A DNA stretch of 20,228 nt from Gymnopus androsaceus JB14. Taxonomy: Eukaryota; Basidiomycota; Agaricomycetes; Agaricales; Omphalotaceae. The notes under the pieces are model-generated. The model saw nothing but the letters and a program-made list of their open reading frames with translations, did not search any database and was not told the origin of the DNA. Location: NCBI GenBank assembly GCA_009733575.1, contig ML770094.1, forward strand, positions 1 to 20,228, read 5' to 3'. A program made the position numbers and the translations under genes. Below, one piece after another: positions 8,371 through 18,039 of the stretch (positions within the stretch are counted from its first letter, which is position 1; each line of letters starts with the position of its first letter).

Positions 8371-8756
8371 GACATAAAGTATGCAGGCCAAAACACTAGA
8401 TGGATGCTTAAATCACATACTCATAAGCACAAGCACATGATCCCTCTCCCAGGGTGTCCCAGGGCTTCCTAGAGCTTCCCAGGATCCCCAGGAATTTGCC
8501 CATTTCCCAGGCAGCCCAAGCAACCTGGGCAGCTCAGGATTTTAGCCAAATCCTGAAGGTCTTTGGGATTGCTTGAGGCTAATTTCTGATTAACATCAGA
8601 GATACTCAAAGATCCCTAAAATTTGGCCAAAATCCTGGGCTACCTGGGGTGCTTGGATTGCCTAGTGTTGCCTAGGAATTAGCCAAATTCTTGGGCATCC
8701 CTGAGAGTGACCAGGCACACCTGGACTTGCCCGAGTTTTAGGTAGTTTTCCAGATG
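8371..8756. repeat. Dispersed GC-rich repeat, copy 2
   Basis: This is a direct repeat of 1616-2022 with the same start (GACATAAAGTATGCAGGC) and end (GGTAGTTTTCCAGATG), shorter by one 21-bp internal unit. In the first ~60 bp, all five CpG sites of copy 1 are CA, TG or TA here, so this copy looks more deaminated. The hairpin of copy 1 is partly lost. A minus-strand frame enters it from the gene fragment at 8757-9170. Confidence 0.85.
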
Positions 8757-9170
8757 CAGGGGTAGAAGCTACAGAAGCAGCAACGGGAGCCAGCAAGGTG
8801 GGTAGCAAGGTGGTAGAGGAAGCTGGAGTAGGACTTGATACAAGAGAGCGAGAAGATATTGAAGACATTAATGTTGATGGTGAAGGCAATGACTGACAAT
8901 TCAGAGTCAAGATGTGAGGTTGAAGCAGGGTGAAAGGACTTGCAGGATAGACTCCAAAGACATTGCATAGCAGAGCAATGTTGTCCTTGAGATCTATGCC
9001 CATTGCTCCTGACTTGGACTGGAATGGTATCCAAGTTGCTCTTCAAGGTAAGGAAACTCCAGGCAGGCAGAAGACATCCAGTTGATAAATTCGGAAGATG
9101 TGGAGGTGATCAGTTTAGGAGTAGAAGTTGGAGAGGAAGATGCAAGCTCCCCAGATGCGTCGCCATTGCA
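8757..9170 (-). pseudogene. Gene fragment running into the dispersed repeat
   Basis: Two adjoining minus-strand frames look coding. The first includes SSSPTSTPKLITSTSSEF and CLEFPYLEEQLGYHSSPSQE. A small indel near 9000 then leads to MGIDLKDNIALLCNVFGVYP and a Ser/Thr/Pro-rich stretch. This frame enters the dispersed repeat as SGKLPKTRASPGVPG and stops at 8662-8664. The 5' end is unclear: no ATG opens the first frame, so an upstream intron or damage is likely. A TATA-like TTATATAA lies at 9341-9348. The composition (a short predicted globular part followed by a Ser/Thr/Pro linker) would fit a retroelement Gag or an unnamed host gene. I do not recognise it. Confidence 0.4.
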
Positions 9171-9564
9171 AATATGTTGTTAGAGTTGTGAATAAAGCTA
9201 TTGTGGGACAGTATCAAAAACAGAGATAAAATGGATGCAATGGACACATATGAAAAATACAAAACTAAAGATAGGGTCGCAGACCAGAACAGAGAAGATG
9301 ATGGTGGTACTAGAAGAAGCAGCAAAAGTTGACGCAAGTGTTATATAACCCCACGAAGTAAACACCTCCTTTCCGGTGCGGCAGTGCTAGAAATGACATA
9401 GGTGGTCAGAAATCATTATCATCAATGCTCCCAATCAAACTGACTGAGGGGAAGGAACAAAAGGGGCATTCGGCAGCAGAACGGCAGACGGAATGCGCTC
9501 AACATGACCTGTCAAGACTCTGCCATTCTAGTGCTGCCAAGAAGCCGAGCAAAATGAGAGTCAC
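9171..9564. other. Intergenic region between divergent genes
   Basis: This separates the minus-strand fragment (8757-9170) from the plus-strand gene starting at 9607. It holds the TTATATAA word at 9341-9348, which could serve as a TATA box for the minus-strand gene. No coding frame is convincing here. Confidence 0.4.
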
Positions 9565-9606
9565 ATGGTAGCGTTGCACAGTGTTTTATCTTTCTTCCTT
9601 TCCACC

Positions 9607-10180
9607 ATGTTACCGCCTGGCATATGGTGCTGGGCCGCAGGGCCTGTGCTTTCCAAGCAACAGCTTATTACATGGTGCCAGGATCAAAATGGGTTCGATG
9701 AAAAAGTTCTCGCAGATTTAGGACTGTTCGACTACGCATACCAATTTATGAGGGAGCACAGCTACAGTCCAGAGTTATTTGTCCTCTACAATCTCGAGGA
9801 TCAACCCACAGTCCTATTCATCTGTACAGTCGTATTCACCCCTGTTGGTGTAAAGCCGCCAGATTTATTGCCGACTCCTGTCACTTTCAAGATAATGAGG
9901 CATTGGGTTGAAACTAAGAACGTCCCTCTCAAGAACCTTCCGTATTTGAAGATGCGATGGCCTGATGATGAACCATGTATGTATGTCGTTTACCCATTCT
10001 TGCTCCCTCTGAAAGTTACATTTTCTAGTTCCTCCTCGGCTATGGAAGGCTTTTGAAGAAGCGAAGGAAAAGCATGATAAGAAGAATGAGGATGAAAAGC
10101 CTGAGAAAGAGAATATTAACAAGGAAAGGCTTGAGAAGAGCACTAGGGAGGCGACCTCTCACTCTGAATCCAAGGGGTAG
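9607..10180 (+). CDS. Small spliced hypothetical protein gene, apparently intact
   Basis: An ATG in a good context (CCACCATG, A at 9607) opens a 173-residue protein once a 52-nt intron is removed (9977-10028, GTATGT...TTCTAG). Splicing joins ..WPDDEP to FPPRLWKAFEEAKEK and ends at TAG 10178-10180. The unspliced frame stops early at 10054-10056. An upstream in-frame ATG at 9565 is possible. Residues about 15-105 look globular (LITWCQDQNGFDEKVLADLG, LFDYAYQFMREHSYSPELFV). The last ~50 residues are a highly charged Lys/Glu tail, probably coiled or disordered. There is no signal peptide or obvious membrane segment. The family is not recognised. It stands out as free of the stop codons that mark its neighbours. 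Confidence 0.6.
9977..10028 (+). other. Intron of the small gene
   Basis: It begins GTATGT and ends TTTTCTAG, 52 nt, the size of other introns in the window. Removing it keeps the frame open for 50 further codons to TAG 10178-10180, whereas retention stops within the next few codons. Confidence 0.7.
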
Positions 10181-10429
10181 AGGCAAGTTACCCGTCATGT
10201 TTGAGTTGCTCCTTGGCTAACTGAAAATCACGTTAGATTCCATGCAGACATTCTTGGCGTTTTTCTAATTATTGGTTTCAACCTATAACAAGCATTTGTA
10301 CAACCCGAAATTTTACAGTCCTGCAAACTCATTTGAGAATGTCGAGATCATCATTCATTAGATCCATTTCGACCGCAATAATTTTAACACATTATTTGCC
10401 ATTATACTGTAACTAAGCAAACCATTGCT
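10181..10429. other. Intergenic, AT-rich
   Basis: This is the 3' flank of the small gene, with no supportable ORF or repeat. It probably contains the 3' UTR and polyadenylation region, but no single signal is distinctive. Confidence 0.4.
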
Positions 10430-12320
10430 AGTCGGCTTCGCCAGGTGTCTCTTGAGGAATATGTTCTGTTGCACGTGACGAGGCAGGAGCCTCGTAGCAA
10501 CGTCAGTGATTCTGCTCTGGCTGCGACTATGAACAGCATCAGTGACACCGCTGGCGCTCTCTTGACAGTAGGGCTGGCCGTAGCCTCAGAGTTTTTTGTT
10601 GCTCCCTCAGTTGCATTTGGGAATTGAATTTCTGGACCAAAGAGCTAGCAAGGGCGGTATGGTTGCAGGAGCACCTTGACTCTTTGGAGATTATTCTGGA
10701 AAGATGATCATCTGGGATGTCTTTGCCTGCTTGTTTGAGGTCGAAAGCTCCTGCCGGAAGCTTGTCTGGAGACTGAAACAGCTGAAGAGCCGAGAAGATG
10801 TTGGGCTGTAGAAGCAGTTAGTTGACTGAATTTGATTCGAACACAGTTCGTACCCTGTCAAGGAAAATCAAGGCTCTTTTTATTAGTGAAGAGTACGCTT
10901 GGACTTGAGAGGGAGGGGGGGCAGCAAAACGCAGAAAGGTTCGTGCTCTGGTGTGTTTGTTTGTGAATGTCACTATTTTCATGGCAGGGAGGGCGTTAGT
11001 CCGAGGATAGTGGAGGCATTTCGTCGACTTCGCTTACAGCCTGGTTATATTCTCAAGCCAGCACGCGACATTTCCTCGCTGGAACTAGATCAAAATGCCC
11101 AGTATGAAGTGATCAATATAAGACTGCAAGATGTATTAATACGGTAGATCTCCCAAAGCTTGTGCGTATATCTGATCCATCTACCAGCAACGAAAGCTTA
11201 ACAATGTATACAGGAACTGCCCCAGCTGGAAGACATTTGGAGCTGGATCCTTCTCGATCTTGCTGAAGTCATGCCAAACAATTCTTATTTCTTTCACACA
11301 TACTGTGCTGTTCCACTGACCAAAGATTGCTGATTTCCCATGCGCCGGTGAAGAAGTGCGTCGAATACTAGATGTTTTCATGGCCTTTCTGACCAGGCTT
11401 TCAAGATAATCCAAAAGCTCCAATGGAGCCTGTACAATACAATACAAGGTACTACAAGTTCATTGTTCTTGCAGTCTTCCAGGGATCATCTTAGCAGCTC
11501 ACAAGGGAGTATAATAAGGGTAATTACCGATTATACGCGACTGTGACCAAGCATGATGCAAAGGATGCTCGTACTGAGGCAATCAAGCAGGTGGAGAGTT
11601 CCCTTGCTTAGTGAATTGCTTTACCCTGGGCTCCAGACAGTAGCTCGATGTTGATTTTTAGTTTGGTGGTGTCAATCAGGTATGTCTTATATCTGTCCAC
11701 TGTTGCATATTTAGACAAATCTGTATGGTAGAGAGAAATCTTCACCCTCGTGGGACTAGGCTACCACACGCGTTCCCATCTCATTAATGCAATGGTTTCA
11801 TGGGTGGTTAATGTCATTTTCAGACCCAAACTTCAAAATTGACTTCAACGATGCCCCCAAAGCCGTGAAGAAGAAACACAAAGCAATGTCCTGGATAACA
11901 GACTTCTATCATTTGCTGAAGCTGTTTGCCTATTAGTCAACTCAAAATAAACAAGGCAAAGGGATCGACGCGGATGGAAAGCCAGTGGCCCCTGTAGGTC
12001 AGAAATTGTTCGCCTCTGACGTTCCTTTCAAAGACAAGAAACTGCATCCCGGAGAATTGAAGCCTGCTATGGTGAATGTAATCAACAGGCTGTTGGATAA
12101 GATTAGAAGTAGAGAAGCTGTCAAACCTACAAAAAAGAAGAAGGTTTGGCATGCTCTTTCTCGGTCATCGAGGCAATCTACTAACCTTGAAATAGGAAAG
12201 ATTTACAAACCACCGCCACCTAGGGAAAGACACCAAAGCTTCCGATGCTCCTGCATCTGAATCTGCTACGACCCCCTCAGATTCTTGCTCAATTACGTTT
12301 CTCCAAAGAGGAACTCAGTG
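10430..12320 (+). pseudogene. Decayed multi-exon gene of unknown function
   Basis: Coding-like blocks follow each other on the plus strand: RLRQVSLEEYVLLHVTRQEP (10430-10624), then EGVSPRIVEAFRRLRLQPGY (about 10990-11132). The latter joins through an 81-nt intron (11133-11213, GTATTA...TACAG) in frame to ELPQLEDIWSWILLDLAEV (from 11214). Next are QLTREYNKGNYRLYATVTKH (11495-11608), FKIDFNDAPKAVKKKHKAMS (about 11830) and a Lys-rich block DVPFKDKKLHPGELKPAMVN (to 12260). In the last block TAG 11934-11936 (one step from CAG) interrupts an otherwise open 140-codon frame. TGA codons at 11331 and 11349 and local frameshifts make the centre unreadable. The block order looks like one damaged gene. 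I do not recognise its product, and the exon boundaries are tentative. Confidence 0.4.
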
Positions 12321-12588
12321 AAGCAGGTCTGAGGATGCAAAGGACAGTTTCAGAGGACTGTATGATTCAAGTTGAAAGACATTATGAGTTTGTTTACAAT
12401 AATATGTATTACATAAATGTAATGCGCAAAACAACAAATCTAGTTTTCTCTGCCTCCCCAGTTTTCTACCGCTGTCTTCAACAACAATTCAAAGACCGGG
12501 CAGCTGTCATACTGATGCCAGACCTGACCATCCGGCACAAGTATTCGTCTGATCCCGTCAGGGGATGATGTATCACCTTTTAAGAGGA

Positions 12589-13617
12589 TTATCTCGATTC
12601 CTCCGGCCCTAGCAATGCGTATGCCCATGCCAACAATACAAGGGTTCTGTGAGAGAAAATTGTGCATATATTTTCTGAGCTGGATTTCTGGGGCTGCCAC
12701 CAGTTGTCCTCCACCACAACCAGAGTTTTTCTTTCTCGCTCTGTCCCCTGGAGAGCATAAACATGGAATTCGGGAATTGACTGTTTACCATCTTTCCTAT
12801 GAGCTGCCACTAGCCGGTGGAATCTATCTTCAACCGTGGGTATAATCCTGGAGTTATGGATTCGATTATCCATTGTAGCGTTCAGCAGTCCCAGGGGACC
12901 TAGCGGGACAGCAGGGAGGGGATGGAATTCAGGAAGGGATGATGGTTCTTCTGGAGGTTGTATCAACTCGGAGTTGGAGTACGGATCAACCGATTCCCCC
13001 GATCCCGTCAATGATATATCTTCACATTCTGTATTATCATTGCCGAGAACAGATGTATCTGTAATCTGCCAGGCTAGTCTTTCTTTTTGCCTGGCTTGAG
13101 GCACGATACTAAAACAACCTTCTGGAGGGAAAATGCACTGTAGCATACTGTTTACAATTTCGTCGACGTGCGCTTCAAAGTATGCTTTATTTCTATTAAT
13201 ATTTCGCATTTCTTCAATTACCCATGGAGGCTGGCAAAAGATTATTTTTTAAATGTTCAAGTTCGGAGGCGTTCTAGGACACACCAAGAAAGTTTCCGGA
13301 TGAGCTTTGAATTCATCACAGGCCATTTTAATTTTGCTCCATGCATTGATAACAGACATTCTCGATTCCCTTGTCAGGGAGTGATTGGTACAGGCAACGC
13401 TGAGGTCTAATGTTAAGGCTGATCTGGATTCTCCTGAATATATCTTACCCAGCTTTTGTAGCAGTCTTAAAAATAAACATGGCAAATAAACGAATGCACA
13501 TTGTGGTAGTCTGCAAAACAATGGCGAACCCATGGACATCATCTCACCGCAATCGTGTTTCTTTTGTGGGTGTTTACTGCCTAGTGAACTATTAGATTTC
13601 AGGGAACATTTAGCCAA
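12589..13617 (-). pseudogene. Hypothetical protein gene interrupted by one TAA
   Basis: Two minus-strand ORFs in the same frame are separated only by TAA 13249-13251, one C-to-T step from CAA. The upstream part has an Ala/Asp-rich helical stretch (SVINAWSKIKMACDEFKAHP, PRTPPNL). The downstream part (QPPWVIEEMRNINRNKAYFE onward, 206 codons after its first ATG) is clean to its stop at 12589-12591. It includes PEFHPLPAVPLGPLGLLNAT, HRLVAAHRKDGKQSIPEFHV and a hydrophobic end HRTLVLLAWAYALLGPEE. I believe this is a recurring unnamed agaricomycete family, from memory only. The true start is uncertain because sequence before about 13500 looks less coding. A splice event at the TAA cannot be excluded, but no GT donor is in place. 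Confidence 0.5.
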
Positions 13618-13690
13618 TGTTTAGCGCAGTGGTTTGGTATGCCAGAGACTATATACACTCTGGCGTGCATGCCAGGGTTCAAATCCTGAG
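13615..13690 (+). repeat. tRNA-like unit with A-rich tail (SINE-like)
   Basis: A box (TAGCGCAGTGG, 13622-13632) and B box (GGGTTCAAATCC, about 13674-13686) are well formed. The anticodon stem region is CCAGAG...CTCTGG with a 10-base loop, so it is not a normal tRNA. The acceptor ends barely pair. An ATTTTTAAAAAAAAAATTC stretch follows within about 15 bases, like a SINE tail. It lies at the 5' side of the minus-strand gene 12589-13617. Confidence 0.5.
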
Positions 13691-13699
13691 TTGCATGCT

Positions 13700-15033
13700 T
13701 ATTTTTAAAAAAAAAATTCAAATACTTTGTTTAAGTTCGCTGAGGGCTGACTATTGCATAAAAAGCACATTGGCCAGTGGCTAGGTAGTTAGACATATAA
13801 TGATAATAAACTACTGCTGGACAAAAGGGTGAACTAATATCCCCATGCACCTTACAACTTGGGCATGTTGCTTGTCCTCATTTCATTGCGGGATCCGTTT
13901 CACCGAGTTTGCCCAAATCCGTACTTGATAATTTCCGAGTGATTGTATTTTTTTTCGTCGTTTATTGCTGCTTCCTGCTCACGCTTCCTGATGTTTCGAT
14001 TGACAATCATTTTTTTGATGATATCATTGTCTTATCACCAGATGGATGCTTGCACTGTCTTTTATATACTCAGATGAAGTTGTAGCAGGCTTAAAATAAG
14101 AGGAATAGACTTACTAAAGTATTGTTAACTGAAGCTATGTGAGTATGCGAATGGCTAGTGTAAGTGCTAGATAAGGAAATGACTATTGCATCAAGGATCT
14201 TAGAGTTCGGCCTAGCATTACGTCAGGTCGCCCGGTTAGGACTGAACTTGTGTACGCATCAATAAGTCTCTTGATTGTTGCGCCAATCCCTCATCCTCTC
14301 TCTTTTCTCTTGGGATCTATTTTCGGCTCCACCCGCTGTCCCAATATTATATTGATCACGCTTGGTATGTTTGGGTTAATGCAATTTCTATCCTACCCTT
14401 GCACTCCTTGCTTGCTGGATTCAATGTCAACCATCAGACACCTACCATGTGAGCAAAGCAACTTATTTCGCCAACTTATTTAACTTATTCAATACAATCA
14501 AGTTAACTTATTCTTTCCCACACTTATGAATTTTACTTAGCGAACATCAATTTACTTGCACACCGGAAGGTTTAAAAAATCTGCTCGGCAGATATTTTGA
14601 CCAATACGTCACTTTTTCAACAGTATTTAAGTAGGATTAAAAAAAACATTGAAACATTGACTTTCATTTTATTAGAAAGGTAAACTAAGACATAGCGTAT
14701 CAAAGCAACATCCTATGAGGTAGAAATTTAGTCTTTCAACTGAGTTTTCTCACACAGTAAAATATGCGTTGATATAACAACTTTTGGACATACGGTTACT
14801 TCAAGTAAAAGATCAACAGTTGTTTGTAAGAAAAGGAACTAAGAAAGTAAATATTAAAATAAGCCGGAAATAGGTCTTAAAATGTAAGAAATTAGACCAT
14901 CTTTCGATACAAGGAAAAGAGGTGTGCATATATCAAGTTTTGATAGAGAAAAGGGGCCGCCAGCACGTCAAAGGCATAATGCTGCCATGTCAACTCACAT
15001 CAAAAATGTGGTCGCAGTCACATATTTTCCCCT
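13700..15033. other. AT-rich region without genes
   Basis: Only short shadow ORFs occur on either strand. There are no intron pairs, terminal repeats or protein-like blocks I can defend. It separates the minus-strand gene 12589-13617 and the 3' end of the coiled-coil gene. Confidence 0.5.
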
Positions 15034-16567
15034 TTAATCCACATCCTCATCCATCATCAAGTCAGAGTCTACCTGATCCACAAGTTCTGCAAAATGGTGG
15101 ACCACTACATCTTTGGGCTTGACTTTATTGAGCATGCTCTTCGTTAGGTTTCTGAGAAAGGTGCAATGGTATAGTGGGCAGGGAAGCCGGTATTGTACAG
15201 TCCAATAACTGACTTGGCCAGATCGGATGCGGATGCAGGAGGGTCTGGGGACAGCACGTATCCCTGATTGACGCCGCTGCGATATGCGTAGCTGCTCAAC
15301 AGCCCTATCTAAATCCTCCATCAATTCACCAATGATACGATGCCAAAAGTGGGGGACTTTGATAAGAAGAGCAGCAGGCTGGGTTGGATGAAGGTTATTT
15401 TCAGAGTCAGTATCCTCGGATGATTGGCCTTCAATTGCAAGGACTTGAAGGAGCTGTAAAATCATTTCCCATTTCTTCCGGGCAAGTGCTGTCTGTGAGC
15501 GGTCCTCAAGAAGCTCTTTAACACCAGCAGTGCAATGCTCGAGTTTCTGAAGATACATGTTACTAAGATGAATACAGCAAGAAATTGCACCACATACACT
15601 CTTCTTTCGAGTGGTTGAATGTACAGCACTGGAACGACTCTGCTTGTATTGCACCTTGCGGAGTCCCGCTTCTGCCATGGTCTCTAAGTGATCTCCACTC
15701 TCATGGATGCGAGGCTTTTTCATTGACCATGAATTTCGACCCTGTAAGATAAAATCCCACAAAATTGCCTTGATCACATCGGAAGGCAAGGGAGGACCCA
15801 ACTTTGCTTCCTCAGCATCGATGATGATCCGCTTGATCATGTTATTTATGATAGCAAGATTCCAAGCTGTTTGGCGCCACCCTTCACCAAAATAGAGACG
15901 GAAACACATATCATCTTCCTCCTTTGGTCCAGGTCCAGTACCCAAGACAAAGTCATTCACAATCTCTTCACTCACTGGAGAATAGCTGTCGAACCTGCCG
16001 AGATGACTCATCCTGGTCAAAGCTAGAAAGTGGTGGCAACAAATAGCCTAGAAAGAATGTTATCCAGAGTAATTTTGCTAGAGAACTATTACTTACTCTC
16101 CATAGCTTTTCTTTATCCGCGTCCAAGGAGGCAAATGTTGTCTGCTTCAAAAATTGGTCATGAGCTTGACTTCCCTCCTTAGGCAATTGACTTTTGCGAG
16201 ACCGATGTCTAGAGGTTTGTGAAGGGGTCATTGGAGCTGAAGTTTGTGCAAATTGAGCAATTGTCTCCTGAACAATTCTGGCAATTTCATCTAGAGATGT
16301 TGGAGATGGATTTGAGGGCATAGGATCAGATGCATTTGATGGCATAGGGTTGGATGCATTAGATGGCGAACGATTGGATGTGTTTGACAGCGTAGGATCA
16401 GATGAATGCACACTGCTGAAAAAGTTTGCAGTTGGATTACGGTTAGAGTTGGTTGAAGGTGTGCGCTCAGAAATTGGTGGAGAATTAGAAGCCGAAGTGG
16501 GGTTAGAGTGGGAGGCCTTAGAAGTTTGTGGGCGATCTACATCCATATCATCGACATTGTCTTGCAT
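15034..16567 (-). CDS. Retained open 3' part of the coiled-coil gene
   Basis: From the first internal ATG (16565-16567) the two last exons give about 494 codons without a stop: 16567-16097, then 16047-15034 after a 49-nt intron (GTAAGT...TTTCTAG). Order: acidic start (MQDNVDDMDVDRPQ), repeated SNASxPMPSN-type Ser/Asn/Pro words (16300-16400), a helix (SLDEIARIVQETIAQFAQTS), a basic patch (RHRSRKSQLPK), then ASLDADKEKLWR joined to AICCHHFLALTRMSHLG and a ~300-residue Leu-rich globular part ending in an acidic DLMMDEDVD. This piece could still be expressed as a shorter protein. The open length contrasts with the broken 5' half. No known domain is identified. Confidence 0.6.
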
Positions 16568-17877
16568 CCTATTTTTGTTCTGCTTACCTTTTCTGAGCAG
16601 ACGGTGATAATCAGTATCTTGCACCGCCTAGAAGCTTGTCAAGCTTGAGAATTCAACTTATTGTAGAAACACACCATGGTTCACAAAGCCTCATCTCTCT
16701 CATTGCACTATTGATGCTAGTCAACAAAGAAAAAAAATCTACAGTGGTGATCGCATACCATTTTCTCTAGCTTTTCTGCTTGTTCAGCCTAACCAAAGAT
16801 CAACAAAGAGATCTCCTGGCAAGATATCAGGATACTGACCACTTCACGCTTATATCACTCAACATCCTTCAGCTGAGAACAAAATCAATCAGTTACAAGT
16901 CATAGGAGAAAATTGATCAGATGAACCTGCTGCGAGAGCTGCCCATGTGACTCCAAAAGGTCTTTGATCTGTTGAGCTGTAGCACTTCTTTCCTGTTCCT
17001 AGATGTTATAAATTGTTTAGCGCACTGCATCACCCCAGAAAACATTCAGTACTGACTATTGTATGCAGTTGAGTTCGCATTTCTTGCATCTAATAGCAAA
17101 AGCATTCAGATTGTAAGTACCCAAAAGAAATGATAAAAATACTTGTTTTGCATCTTGCGCACATTCCTCTTCTAATTCTTTAGTCTAGGTATCAAGCAAT
17201 CATTAGACGTTCATGATGGAAATGGTACAGAACATACATCTAGCGCATTTTGCTTTCATAGTTCTTCAAGCTCTTGAGCATAGGCCTCTTTCTCAATCAA
17301 AAAGACCTGCCTTTCTGATTGCTGGATAACGACTGTTAATGAGGATCTGACATCCCAAGGATTAGAGGCGTACCAAGAATCCAATGAGATCTTCACGAGC
17401 AGTGGTATCAACCTCTTTGCTCTCCAGTTCCTCTTCCTAGGTATATAGATTATGCAAAGCTCGAATGACAATTAATATAAGTGTATGCTCACCAGGGCAT
17501 TTGTTTTCCCTTCAAGCTGGGTCTGCTCAAAAGAATCAATTAAGCTCAAACCGAGAGATTGCTGATATTGACCTGCAAGTACTGCTTTTGCTGCTCCATC
17601 TGAGCAACATAGGATTCTAGCTGCTTGCGTTAAACACGTTCCTGGACAGAGTCAGATTAATGCACATACTCGAAGCAATTAGACTTACTGCATCAAGTTC
17701 TTGTTGGTTGGGGCCTGCAATGGCGCGGACTTTATCTTTTTTCCAGTCAGGTTCTGGGTGTGTAGTGTCTTTGTTATCCTGAGACTGTTCTGACTGACAT
17801 TTGCATGATTCAATGGCAGCTACATTATCACAAGTGATGTTGGTCCCAGGGCGCGGAGTTGCCAGATGGTTGGACAT
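15034..17877 (-). pseudogene. 13-exon coiled-coil gene with five in-frame stops in its 5' part
   Basis: ATG 17875-17877 begins MSNHLATPRPGTN. Splicing twelve introns of 42-58 nt, all phase 0 with GT...AG, gives one frame of 743 codons. Introns: 17642-17688, 17523-17572, 17437-17492, 17322-17373, 17185-17237, 17090-17142, 16999-17056, 16873-16926, 16789-16839, 16717-16758, 16628-16674, 16048-16096. Exons 2-11 encode Gln/Glu/Lys-rich heptad-like helices (QLESYVAQMEQQKQYLQ, EQERSATAQQIKDLLESHGQ). Stops TAA 17630-17632, TGA 17256-17258, TGA 16855-16857, TAG 16708-16710 and TGA 16681-16683 each revert to CAA, CGA or CAG by one base. The last two exons are open: an Asn/Ser/Pro-rich linker, then a globular C-terminus (FVLGTGPGPKEEDD, ..DEDVD). 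I recall similar unnamed proteins near transposons in mushrooms. Function is unknown. Confidence 0.7.
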
Positions 17878-17965
17878 GATAGATTAAAAGATGGAAAGAG
17901 AGGGAGGTAAAAGAAAGACTATGAAGTTAAGGCACCAGGCCATTGGGTCACTGGAGGCAGGGGGA

Positions 17966-17980
17966 GGGGGGGGGGGGGGG
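17966..17980. repeat. G15 homopolymer within a G-rich tract
   Basis: Fifteen consecutive G on the plus strand follow GGCAGGGGGA. The tract could fold as a G-quadruplex. It lies about 90 bp upstream of the ATG at 17877, as poly-C in the sense of that gene. Its length may be unstable or a read artefact. Confidence 0.8.
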
Positions 17981-18018
17981 AGTTGTACATAGAGGTTAGG
18001 TTAGGCATCTCGAAACCT

Positions 18019-18028
18019 GTTTAAATAC
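18019..18028 (-). promoter_or_regulatory. Possible TATA-like box of the coiled-coil gene
   Basis: GTATTTAAAC on the minus strand lies about 145 bp upstream of the ATG at 17877, a plausible distance for a fungal TATA-type element. It is a short AT word in AT-rich DNA, so support is weak. Confidence 0.25.
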
Positions 18029-18039
18029 CCTTTTGTCAG

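Noticed and set aside
1616..8756. A full-length LTR retrotransposon bounded by the two dispersed-repeat copies
   Set aside because: The copies are direct repeats about 6.3 kb apart, but they lack TG...CA ends and a target duplication. The interior has no reverse transcriptase, integrase or protease, and its genes run on both strands.
11181..11447. Minus-strand 88-codon ORF
   Set aside because: It lies opposite the more protein-like plus-strand exon starting at 11214 and looks like a shadow.
12245..12568. Plus-strand ORF of 107 codons as a separate gene
   Set aside because: It overlaps the end of the decayed plus-strand gene and has no start context or homology I can name. It may be a frameshifted tail, so it is not called.
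16681..17632. Stop codon reassignment or RNA editing instead of decay
   Set aside because: All three stop codons occur in frame and all are also used as normal ends. Fungal A-to-I editing would give Trp, not the Arg/Gln expected. Ordinary C-to-T mutation is simpler.
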